From Geosiphon pyriformis (taxonomy: Eukaryota; Glomeromycota; Glomeromycetes; Archaeosporales; Geosiphonaceae): a DNA stretch of 64,000 nt. The notes under the pieces are model-generated. The model did no database searches, was not told the origin of the DNA, and worked only from the letters and a program-made list of their open reading frames with translations. The stretch is taken from contig JAAOMT010000591.1 of NCBI GenBank assembly GCA_016748015.1, forward strand, positions 316,740 to 380,739. The letters are read 5' to 3'. The position numbers and the translations under genes are program-made. Shown piece by piece: positions 12,045 to 22,524 of the stretch; position 1 is the stretch's first letter; each line of letters starts with the position of its first letter.

Positions 12045-13340
12045 TTAATATAATATATAAAAAAGGCTATATATTGTAATATTATTACCAATTTAAGCCA
12101 TAATTTTTTTTATAATTACTTATAATTATAATCTACAAATCAATATAAATTGCATTTTTGTAAAACACAACAGTAGATTATATGCATATATATAAAATAT
12201 CATACATTTTTGTTGTGAAAAAATTTACCACATCAAATATGTTTTGGAAAAAAACTTTCTGAATACCAAAAAGAAAGGATTATTTCAGCAAAAAAGTTAA
12301 AACATATAAACAGTAAGATTTCCACGACTATTGAATGTTCACATTCTTTTGTAATACATGTATGAAGTCATATAAGCTAAAAAAACTTCCTAAAAAATGA
12401 ACAGACTGACCACAAATTCTTGACAAATGTGCATGTAAACAACTCAAATATTTAATAATGGAGAATAAAAAAACCCACCACCAAACTCTTTCTCAAATAT
12501 GATTGAATTTTATTAAAAATACCAACAAATCTATTTCTATACAAACTATTTAAAATAGATTAATTTAAAAAGGACTTCACTTGTGCATTTCTTGTCTCAA
12601 GTCATTAATTTCCAAATCAAATAAAAAAAAACATTTACAATGGGCTCGTATTTATGAAAATTAGACAGTAGAAAATTTTAAATGAGTTGTTTGATCAAAT
12701 GAATCTACATATACACAATTTAGAACTACAGAATTTGGATGTGTATGGCATAAACCTTCCAAAGAGTTTCATAAGAATTGTATTACAGCCACAGTTAGAA
12801 AAAGCTTTGGTCACATGTTTTGGGGATGTTTTTTATGGGTTGATTTGGGTTCTTTAGTTCCTTTGGTTGGTTATATTACTTGAATTATACACCATAAAAT
12901 CTTGGCTAATTATGCAATTCCTATGGTAAAACTTCATGCAAAAAAAACTAAAAAAAAGTTTTTTTTTTTAGGAAGACAATGTACCAATTCACATATCAAA
13001 AGTCACGCATTCTTTTCTTACCTTTTCAAATATTGAATTACTTTTTTGGCCACTACAAAGTCCTGATATTACTCCAATAGAAAATTTTTGGTCATATATT
13101 AAAGTTAAAATTTGTTAACATAATTCACAACCCTTAAATATTGTACAATTGGAACAGTAAGTTAAGGAAGAATGAGATACAATACCTGTAAATTATTATC
13201 GTAATTTAATCAAGTCTAGCTATGTCAAGTTCAAGCTATTCTTGAAGCAAATAGGAGTCAAACTACTAACATGTATTTTAATATAATAATAAAAAATTTA
13301 TAATTCATAAGTTAATTCTTTTATATAACATATTATAAAA

Positions 13341-13366
13341 GTGTTCAATATTTTTATACCCTCTTG
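13341..13366 (-). repeat. Right terminal inverted repeat of the Tc1/mariner element
   Basis: It begins GTGTTCAATA and ends ACCCTCTTG, and is the reverse complement of the left end with small differences. It is followed by TA. Confidence 0.88.
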
Positions 13367-13557
13367 TATATATTGTGCTATAATAATTAAAATTAGTTTT
13401 GTTATTTTTTTATTACTTGGCAAATTTAATTATTAATTTATTAATTTAAGATTTTAAAAAATATTATAAAATAATAATTTTGTTATGTAAATAAATCATA
13501 ATTAAATCAAATTTAATAATAATAATTTTTATTATTATATGTAATTATTACTTAATA

Positions 13558-15848
13558 TTAACCAGAATCTTTGTCTCCTTAATTTTATGACCACAATCAG
13601 AGCAAATAGTAAAAAAGCTGTACTTGGTATTTGTCCTAAGATATCTAATAAAATTTCAACCAAAGAAGCTCTCTCTGTTGTAGAAACAACTAAGCAAAAT
13701 GTTTTAGAAGCCTTTTCTTTACCCAATAATTGTGATAAGCTGCTTTTGACAGCCACTGAAGCAACTTCCTCATCTTTGGCTGGTTTCTCACTAGTCAAAG
13801 TTCTCTTAAAGAGACACACTTGGATTAGTTTCAGTATTGTCTCCACCCTTACTAAAAACCTAAAAGTGTTTAATAATAGACCAGTTAACAAGCTGGTCTT
13901 CTCTTCTATGGCTTCTACATCTAGTGTTGCTAGTACCTCCTCTTCAAAAAAAATGGTCAAAAAGACCAAAAGTTCAGAAAAGTGGGAGCAGTCACTTGCC
14001 TCTGCTATTGTTATACCAAACTTCTTTGTGGTTTCCAATGAAATCTTAGATAAAATCTTTGTAGTATCATCTGGCATGTCATTTAAGATGGGCCAAGATC
14101 AACCACTAGCTGTGTTGCCAAATGTGGTGTCTTTTGGCAGATCATTGCCAGTTTTAAAAGCAAAGCAATCTCTTTTTGTTGGGTTATCTGTTCTTGAAAA
14201 CTGGACTAATCAACTGAAAACTAAATCATCTCCTCCTCTGGTTTTTGGTGCTATTTCTAGTAGTGCTTGGGAAACTATTATTAATTGTCAAAGGTTTGCT
14301 AGATGGGTGGCCTCTGCTCTGGTGCCTGGTGCTACTTTTAAGATTAAGTTGGCTTATATTAAGGCTGTTTTTCAGTCAGTACATGGTTTTTTAAATGCAA
14401 AGTCAGTATTAAAAGACAATATAAAGCTGTTTTGTGTGGAGTTTGCTTTTCAAGTGTCTTTAAAAGCTGTGTTTTTGGTTGAGCTTACAAGCTCTATATA
14501 TTTGGCCACTCTCAAAATTGCCAAGTCTTTGGTAGTTTCTGAGTCTGGTCTCTCTTCTACTACTGTTGCACTATGTAATGTGCTCTTGGATGTGTTTGCT
14601 GTTGACATTAAGATGGCTCTCAGTGTGTTTGGTAGTGTCATTCATGTTGTGCTAAAGTTTGTTGGCATTTGACAGTATGTAGTAATTTATTTTGAGAAGT
14701 TGGATTTTGCTATGTCTGCTTTAAATCATTGGTCAGTCTTGGTGGGCAAGAATAGTGTTAGAATTCTCCCTCTGGTAAATCAAAACAAGACTATTTTGTC
14801 TCATAATAAGTTTAAGGCCAAGTTGGTCAATCTTTTTTTTGAATGTATAGCTTTTAAGATTAATAATATGATCTCTCAAGTTGGTGGTCGGACATGTTTT
14901 ATCCCTCATTCTCTTGAATCTGGTTATCATTCCTGGTTTGTTCTGGTTATGTTTGGTTTCCAAGCTAATTTGGACTTTGCTATTGTCAAGACTAGTACAC
15001 TGAAAAAATGCTGTATTTAATAGAAAACTCCTGGTTGTCGGCATTGTTTCAAGTGTTAAAAACTGGGCCATTTGGCTGTAGACTGTAAGGTTTTTTCACC
15101 TCTACCTCCTAAGTTTTCCAAGGTGTTTATATCACACTTTGTTGGTCTCAAGTCTTATGCTAAGACTTCTGCTTTCTTGAGCTTCTTTAGATCTCCATTT
15201 CTGTTACTTTTTGTCTTTTCTCCAGTTGTTGTTGGTAATCCTTTGGTGCTATCTTATTTGTTTTCTCTGAAATCTGATTTAACTAAGCTTTCTGCTTTGG
15301 TTGAGTCTATTGTTAAGCCTATTAGCTCTTTGGTTACAGCTTTTGAACAGTTTATTAATAGTGATTTGGTTTTAAGTAGTGCTTTTGATCTTAGAATTAA
15401 TGAGGTTTTGGTACATATGAGTTCTTTTAGTAGGACTGTTAATAAGTTGGAGAGAGAAGTAGTTTCTTTGAAAAAAAAATGCTGTATGGAGGACATTGAT
15501 ATGTTTGGTGATTCTGGACCCCCACCTGTTGTAAATGATAAGGTGTTTTCCAACTTAATGTTCCTTTGGAAGCATGAGTCTGTTGATGTTAAAACTGATC
15601 CTTTTAAAACTGCTGAGTAGCTAGTTGGTTTGGTTTTTTGCAGTGCAACTTTGTTTTCTGTCATTCAAAAGATGTTATTTTTGAGTAAATTTTCTTCTGT
15701 AGCTTCAGCATAATGTGTCCTTGACTAATCCAAGTGGCTGGTCACATATAGAAAATGCATGATTAGTACCTAGTTTAGATTATTTCTTTGATGTATTGTG
15801 TTAGGTAGCTTTTGGGTCTTACTCATTAAATGATATAAAAAAAAAAAA
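13558..15848 (+). mobile_element. LINE-type ORF1-only unit, copy 1 (tandem with copy 2)
   Basis: This 2,291-bp unit contains a gag-like ORF1 followed by about 230 bp of 3' sequence ending in an A-rich tail. It starts with TTAACCA and is followed directly by the TTAACCA of copy 2. No reverse transcriptase or endonuclease follows ORF1, although autonomous LINEs of this type (as I recall from Gigaspora and Rhizophagus) have a long ORF2. Confidence 0.75.
13587..15620 (+). pseudogene. Gag-like LINE ORF1 with zinc knuckle, four internal stops (copy 1)
   Basis: One reading frame runs from an ATG at 13,587 to a TAG at 15,618, about 677 codons. Internal stops are TGA at 14,670, adjacent TAA and TAG near 15,018-15,023, and a TAA inside the zinc knuckle near 15,054. 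The first 361 codons are open. The order is a Ser/Lys-rich N-terminus, an RNA-recognition-like region (LLDVFAVDIKMALSVFGSV, then YFEKLDFAMSALNHW), a CX2CX4HX4C knuckle whose middle Gln is a stop, and a C-terminal helical segment (VNKLEREVVSLKKK). Comparison with relatives suggests the stops replace Trp and Gln. The normal role is nucleic-acid binding in the retrotransposition particle. Confidence 0.75.
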
Positions 15849-18139
15849 TTAACCAGTATTTTTTGTCTTCTTAATTTCATAATTACAACTAGAGCAAAGA
15901 GTAAAAAAGCTTTATCTGATATTTTTCCTGAAATATCTAATAAAATTTCAATCAGAGAAGCTCTCTCTGTAGTAGAAGCAACTAGACAAAATGTTTTAAA
16001 ACCTTTTTTTTTACTTAATAATCATGAAAAGCTGCTTTTGTTAGCTATTAAAGCAATTTCTTCATCTTTGACTGGTTTTTTATTAGTCAAAGTTCTCTTA
16101 AAGACACACATTTGGATTAGTCTTAGTGTTGTCTCTATTCTCTTCAAGAGTCTCAAAGTTTTTAATAATAGGCCAGTTAACAAGTTGGTCTTTTTCTTTT
16201 TAGCTTTAATATCTGGTGCTATTAGTACTGTCTCTTTAAAAAAAATGGTCAAAAAAGCCAAAAGTTCAAAAAAGTAAAGACAATTGCTTGTCTTTGCTAT
16301 TGTTATACCAAACTCCTTTGTGGTTCTCAATAAGATCTTAGATGAAATCTCCATAGTATTATCTGGCACATCATCCAAGATGGGCCAAGATTAACCATTG
16401 GCTGTATTGCCAAATATGGTGTCTTCTGGCAGATTATTACCAGTTTTAGAAACAAAACAATTATTTCCTGTAGTGTTACCTGTTTTTGAGAACTGGGATG
16501 ATCAGATGAAAACTGAATTATTTTTTTCTCTGGTTTTTGGTGCTATTTCTGATGGTGCTTGGAAAATTATTACTAGTCATTAAAAGTTTACTGGATGGGT
16601 GGCTTTTATTCTAGTGCTTGGTGCTTTTTTTAAGATTAAATTGGCTCATGTTAAGACTGTTTTTCAGTCAGTACGTGGTTTTTTGGATGCAAAATCTGTT
16701 TTTAAGGACAATATAAAGCTCTTTTGTGTAGAGTTTGCTTCTCAAAGTTTTCTAAATGCTGTATTTTTGATTGAGCTTACAAGTTCTGTTCATCTTGTCA
16801 CTTTCAAAATTGCCAAGTTTCTGGTCGTTTTTGAGTTTGGTTTTCCTTTTGCTGTTGTTGTACTGTATAATGTGCCTTTGGGTGTGTCTGCTGCTGACAT
16901 TAAAACAGCTCTTGGTGTGTTTGGTAGTATTACTCATATTGTGCTGAAGCCTGCTGATATTTGACAGTATGTAATTGTTTATTTTGAAAAGTTGGACTTT
17001 ATTGCATCTGTTTTAAATCATTGGTTAATTTTGGTGGGCAAGAATAGTGTTAGAATTTTTTCTTTGGTAAATCAGAATAAAACTATTTTGTTTCATAATA
17101 GGTTTAAGACCAAGTTGATTAATCTTTTATCTGGCTGTACAGCTTTTAAAATTAGTAATATGATTTCTCAAGTTGGTGGTCAAACATGTTTCATTTCCCA
17201 TTCTTCTAAGTCTGATTGTCATTCTCGATTTGTTCTAGTTATATTTGGTTTTTAGGTTGATTTGAATGCTGTAGTATTAAAGACTAGTACACTAAGAAAA
17301 TGCCATATCTGATGGGAAACTCTTGGTTGCTGGCATTGTTTTTGGTATCAAAAGATAAGCTACTTGGCTGTAGATTGCAAGATTGCTTTATCTTCCCTTT
17401 CTAAGATTTCTAAAGTGTTTAAACCACATTTTGTCAGTTTTTTGTCTTATGTAAAGGCATTTGTTCTTACTGTTATTTCTGAGTTTTTTTTTTGGTGGCT
17501 TTTGCTCTTTTTGTGGCTTTTAAAGATTCTTTGGTGTTTTCTCAGCTGGCATCTTTGGAATTTGATTTGGCCAAGCTTTTTGTTTTGGTTGAATTTATTG
17601 TTAAGTCTATTGGCTCTATGGTCAAAGTTTTTAAACAATTTGTTAATAGTAATTTGGTTTCAAGTTCTGCTCTTGGCTTCAGAGTTAACAAAGTTTTAGT
17701 TCACATAAATACTTTTAGCAGAGCTGTTAGTAAGTTAGAGTGAAAAGTGGTTGCTCTAAAAGCTAAGTGTGGTTTTAAAAACATTAATATGTCTGGCTCT
17801 CATGTAAATTTGTTATTTTTTAATGATAATATGTTTTCTAATTTGATGTCTCTTTGGAAACATAAATCTGTTGTTGTAAAGGCTGATGTCTTTAAAATGA
17901 CTGAGTAGTTGATTGGTTTGATTAATAATAGTGCTACATTATTTAAGATTGTTCAAAGAATGTCTTCTTTAAATAAGTTTTTCTTTGATGCATTAATGTA
18001 GTATAGCTTAAACTGACTTAAGTAGCTGGTTATATATAGTAAATATGTGAACCATATTTAGCTTTAGATCACTTAGTTTGGTCCTAATTTCTAAATAGTG
18101 ATTGGACTATACTTGTTAAATTCATAATAAAAAATAAAA
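15849..18139 (+). mobile_element. LINE-type ORF1-only unit, copy 2
   Basis: This is the second tandem copy, also exactly 2,291 bp between TTAACCA heptamers (15,849 and 18,140). It follows copy 1 position for position but is more AT-shifted. It ends in an A-rich tail (TAATAAAAAATAAAA). There is again no ORF2. Confidence 0.75.
15879..17908 (+). pseudogene. Gag-like LINE ORF1 remnant (copy 2)
   Basis: The copy 1 start codon is ATA here. The frame continues to 17,908 with at least four stops and a frameshift near 17,480. The stop after the RNA-recognition-like region (TGA, at about 16,962) sits at the same codon as in copy 1. The zinc knuckle near 17,330-17,375 has lost its second Cys and its His, both now Tyr. 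It is non-functional. Confidence 0.7.
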
Positions 18140-18146
18140 TTAACCA

Positions 18147-19241
18147 ATTAAATTATTAATTAAAAATATGTTTTTTAAAAATATAAATAACAAAAATATT
18201 TTTATAATTATATTTGTTTATCATAAAAAATAAAAAATAAAAATAAAATTATTATTATTTAAAAAGCAAAACAATTTAATTCTAATAATTATTATATTGT
18301 TTAAAATATTATGCATTTTTGTAAAAATTCTTAATAAAATAATTTTTTTTGTTTAATTTATTAAGTTAATCTTAAATATTATTTTAATATTATAAATTAT
18401 TACTAAATAAAAATAAATTAATTTGTTATTTTTATTAAAAAACAATAAAAATTATTACCAATGAACCAATAAATACAGCCATTTCAATTTTATGTAAAAT
18501 TAAATCAAAACTAATCTTGAGTGCTTTAAAAAACAATAAAAATCTGGAAATTTTTTTATTTAAAGCAAAATAATATTGTTGCCAAAAGAAACAAAACAAT
18601 TGCAAAAATTATTTAATAATTTAAATTTTTTGTTCATCTCCACTAAAGTTCATTTATCCAATAATATTCAGACAATTAATCCAGAAATCTAAGCCAAAAT
18701 TGGTAAAATACTTAAGGAGTTAATGAAAAAGATGAAAGATAAAAGTGCTTACATGTCAGATGTGAATTAAGCAAAGAAGCTACGAAATTATGAAAGACAG
18801 CCTCATCATAAATGTTTTGTTTTTACAGCGTTACCCCATATATAATTCACAAGTAAAACCTTATGAATTATATAATAAATTCTGGCATGAGCCAACACTG
18901 CGGCTGAAAATACCAGTATAACAAAATAAAATTCATGTGACAAGATATATTCATTAGTCATCGTGATAAATCTTTCCTAAAGTGAATCTCAATCGTCAAG
19001 ATGGACTTCATCAGCGGACTTAGTGACTCGATATTGCCACTAATAATAATTAAATCAAAAAATTGGGTGATCAATGTTTTTTTATAAACTCTATTTCGAG
19101 AGAGAAAGAGCCTGTTAATTACATTACTGAAACTCTGACACCTAACATATCTGCTTCTTCCGTTTTATTACAATAACATAAGTTCCTAAAAGAACGCGTC
19201 TAACACAGACACGCGCAGAAAACATTTTACGCATTCATAAT
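18147..19241. other. AT-rich spacer and upstream region of the mitochondrial carrier gene
   Basis: The first 500 bp are almost pure A/T. From about 18,600 the composition is mixed, with short peptide-like runs (LKELMKKMKDKSAYMSDVN near 18,715) that end at a stop and match nothing I know. The last 60 bp contain ACGCGT at 19,194 and a second ACGCG at 19,211 just upstream of the carrier ATG, which may be promoter elements. Confidence 0.4.
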
Positions 19242-20685
19242 ATGTCTCCACCGACTGGTAAAACGAAATCAGAGTCAGGACTGGCTCGTTTAATCGGATC
19301 TGGAACCTCGGGTTTACTCGAGCTATTCTTATTTCATCCGGTGGACACTGTTGCCAAACGGTTAATGACCAATACCAATAAAGTAAGTTTATACACCCTC
19401 TTTAAATCCAGCTTTTCTATACAGGAGATATGAAGAAGACTATTGAATTTATAATTTTCTTTCCAAATAGGTCTTTGTACCTGGAGCACCTTTATCACAA
19501 GCAATGGTAAATTTGAATCAAGCTATATTCCAGGTAAATTATTAAATGATTTTCGACTTGTAAATAGATCAATGTTACTGAATGATGTCTTCTTCTCTCA
19601 TTTTCCTTCCAGAAAAAAGCTGCCGCTTCAATTACTCGTAAATATACTTCATTATTTCCCGGTCTAGGATATGCGACCGCATACAAAGTCCTGCAACGTA
19701 TTTATAAGTACGGCGGACAACCATACGTAAAAGATTATATAAATACGCAGCATCGTAGCGTGTTTTATAACACTTTTGGGGAAAAAACCGGCAAAACCAT
19801 GATCCACGCTACCGCAGGAAGGTATGTTTTCAATTACCTCAATTAAATGAATAATCAATCGCACGATTTCCCTTCTTTGATAAATCATATGGTTGAACTT
19901 TTGAAAGTTTGATCGGTGTTGGTGAAATTGCCTTGCTGCCATTTGACGTATTAAAAATCAAGCGTCAAACAGCGCCAGAAACTCTTGCTGGTCGGAATGC
20001 ATTTCGAATTTTCTACGAAGAAGGATTCGGATTATATAGGTGGGTTTATCGTTTTCAGATTTGTGGAAAATGATTACTATGGTAAAAACACGATCAAAAT
20101 TGTCTCAACCCAATTTTACAAAGAGGTGCTCTCTGGACAGCTGCTCGAAATGCCCCCGGGAGTTTTGCATTGGTAATTTGGATTCAAATTTTAATGTGAA
20201 ATAAATATCTGATATTCTTTATTAATCTTTTTTTCTTTAGTTTGGTGGATCAGCCTTCACGAAAGAGTATATTTTTGGATTAAAAGATTATAACAAAGCG
20301 ACCTTCTTCCAAAACTTTTGTGCCTCGATTTGCGGGGCTACAGCCTCTATCACTGTCGCACAACCACTCGACATAGTGAAAACGCGAATTCAGAAACGAC
20401 CTTTTGACGCCCCTGAGAGTGGCATGCGTATTCTCACCGATATGATTAAGAGAGAAGGTCCCAATTTCTATTTCAAACTTTACAGTTTCACGATAAATAG
20501 TCACTCTAATATTAATTTTTTTCTTCACAGGTCCAAGTTCCTTTGTCAAAGGTCTTACTCCAAAATTGATTGTGGTTGGACCTAAATTGGTATTCTCATT
20601 CACTGTTGCACAACAGTTGATTCCGTTCCTTGATAGCTTTTTCATTGCGAAAGGAATCACGAGTCCTACGCCTATATCATCTTAA
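19242..20685 (+). CDS. GGC1: Mitochondrial GTP/GDP carrier (GGC1/YHM1-type, SLC25 family)
   Basis: This inner-membrane antiporter exchanges cytosolic GTP for matrix GDP and is needed for mitochondrial GTP supply and iron homeostasis in yeast. Seven exons: 19242-19382, 19471-19533, 19613-19821, 19908-20039, 20124-20172, 20241-20457 and 20531-20685, all in phase, giving 321 residues. The three carrier-signature repeats are present (HPVDTVAKR, LPFDVLKIKR, QPLDIVKTR). The yeast-like stretches LFPGLGYATAYKVLQRIYKY, WTAARNAPGSFAL and FVKGLTPKL identify the GGC1 subfamily rather than other SLC25 members. Yeast Ggc1 has about 300 residues; the extra here is mainly an insert after the first repeat (VFVPGAPLSQ). 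The last intron has an unusual GTCCCA donor. No damage is seen, so it is likely functional. Confidence 0.95.
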
Positions 20686-21984
20686 GACCAATCATATCAA
20701 CTTGACAGTTGTAATTGGCTAGAGTATGCGAAATATATAAAGCTCAGAAGTCCCCTAATTCATTTTGATATTTCATGAATATAATCTTCCCACCCAGTTT
20801 ATGGTCCGCATGTTTGAAAAAAGCATTTGGCATTTTGAAATTAATAGAATGAGCAACTCTTAAATTTTCGCATTTAAATTTATTATATTAAATTCTGAAT
20901 ATTCCTTTTGATCTTAATTAGCTAAAAATATGTTGTTGATTCAAGTAAATCTGATAATGTTGGTATTAATAGTTTAAGTAAGTGAAATATTGTTGCTGGT
21001 GTCAATAATACAAATAAGTCAAATGTTATTGGTGTTAAGAATTCAGGTAAATAAAATGTTGGTTTAAAATTTATTTTTTATATTATTTAACAATAAAATT
21101 TATTATTATTAATAAAATAAATTGAAATTAATTAGTTTAAAAACAGCTTAATATTAAATTTTTAAAATCCATTATTATTAAAATTAGATATTTTGAAAAT
21201 TTTGAAAATTTTTTACATCCAAAAAACCAGAAATAATTGTTAAAAATACAACAAAAATTGCTAAACAAATAAATAAAATAATTGTTTATTTTATGAATAA
21301 AGCCCAATTATTATTTAATACAATTTAACTACTTAAAGTTTTAAATTAAATATACAGTAGAATTTTTAATAACTAATATTCTTATAAGTAAAAACCTATA
21401 ATAACTAATAAATTAACTAATTTTAAAAGCAATTAAATAATAATAATCAATAATTTTTTATTAAATAATAACTAATAATTTTTAATAAAATTTCTTATAT
21501 ATATTAATTTAAAGAAATAAAATTTTTTAATATTATTTTGGGCTCTCAAAATTGTTATTAGATTATAATAAACTTTAACTATGTTTTAATTAGTCAATTT
21601 AATATAAATTTTTGCTTTAGAAATAAGATTTACAATTTTCTTAGCATTAAATAAATCTTTAATACTTAGTTGTTTAATACATAATATCAAAGTTTCTATG
21701 ACTTTTTTTTTTGTTTTTGTTTTAATTTAATATTATGTGCTGTTTTTATTAGATTAAAATAATATTAACAATTTTAAATAATATATATGCTAATATTAAA
21801 TCAATATTTTTGAATTTAATAAATTATTTAAAATAAATTATTATGATAAAAATTTTTATATTTAATATTATATTGGTTAACAATATATACAAACTGATAA
21901 GTATTATAAAATTACTTAAATATTGTAATAATATTAATATTTATTGATTGTATTTTATATGTTGTATTTAGAAAAAACATAGTA
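20686..21984. other. AT-rich spacer with a degenerate tandem repeat
   Basis: After the carrier gene the sequence turns very AT-rich. At about 20,938-21,062 an approximately 35-bp motif recurs three or four times with drift (AAGTAAATCTGATAATGTTGG, AATAAGTCAAATGTTATTGG and similar); it reads as an Asn/Ser/Lys-rich repeat with stops. The remainder shows nothing I can name. Confidence 0.4.
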
Positions 21985-22524
21985 CTATTACAAATAAATT
22001 TTTTTGAATAAATTAGTAATTTTTATAATTTGGTACTTAGATTTATCATAATATATTTTAAAAAATTATATTAAAGTTTTTTGTATAATAAACAAAAATT
22101 TATTTAATAATAATTAATAATAGACTTGATAATTTTTTTAACTTAATAACTAATTTATTTTGGTATTTGCACTTTTCTAATAAGCAATCTTAATTTTTTA
22201 ACTATGAATACATTTTTTTTAGTATCTTTTATCCAACAATTCTTGATGTTATAATCTTAAATACTCTTTTACAATAAGTTAGTAATTCACAATAAATATA
22301 ACTATTAAAATAATAAAATAATAATTAATATTTTGTTAATAGTTATAATTAAAAGTTATTGTTTTAGTATTATTAAGTAACTATTATATATGCTAATAAT
22401 ATTAATATTATAATAATATAAGTTTTAACAGAATAATTTTGAATTCATTAATTAATAAATAAGATAAAAAATTTAATTAATTTGTAATTATTAATAAAAG
22501 TAGAAATAATTAGACTAATCTTAA

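Larger units (their letters stand above)
12018..13366 (+). mobile_element. Dead Tc1/mariner DNA transposon
   Basis: A 1,349-bp element with near-identical inverted ends lies between TA dinucleotides (12,016-12,017 and 13,367-13,368), the hallmark of Tc1/mariner. On the plus strand the transposase is readable only in pieces. A helix-turn-helix-like start (LSEYQKERIISAKKLK) lies near 12,255. The WGCFLW region lies near 12,820. The C-terminal catalytic block QDNVPIHISK then WPLQSPDITPIENFW lies near 12,975-13,095 and is the DDE/D signature of the family. Stops and frame changes interrupt it repeatedly, including W-to-stop in WTVENFK. It is non-functional. Confidence 0.88.

Noticed and set aside
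13535-14077. 180-codon minus-strand ORF
   Set aside because: It is the complement of the LINE ORF1, which has the recognisable domains.
15621-15848. Start of a LINE ORF2 (endonuclease/RT) after ORF1
   Set aside because: No frame with endonuclease or RT motifs; the sequence runs into an A-rich tail and the next copy.
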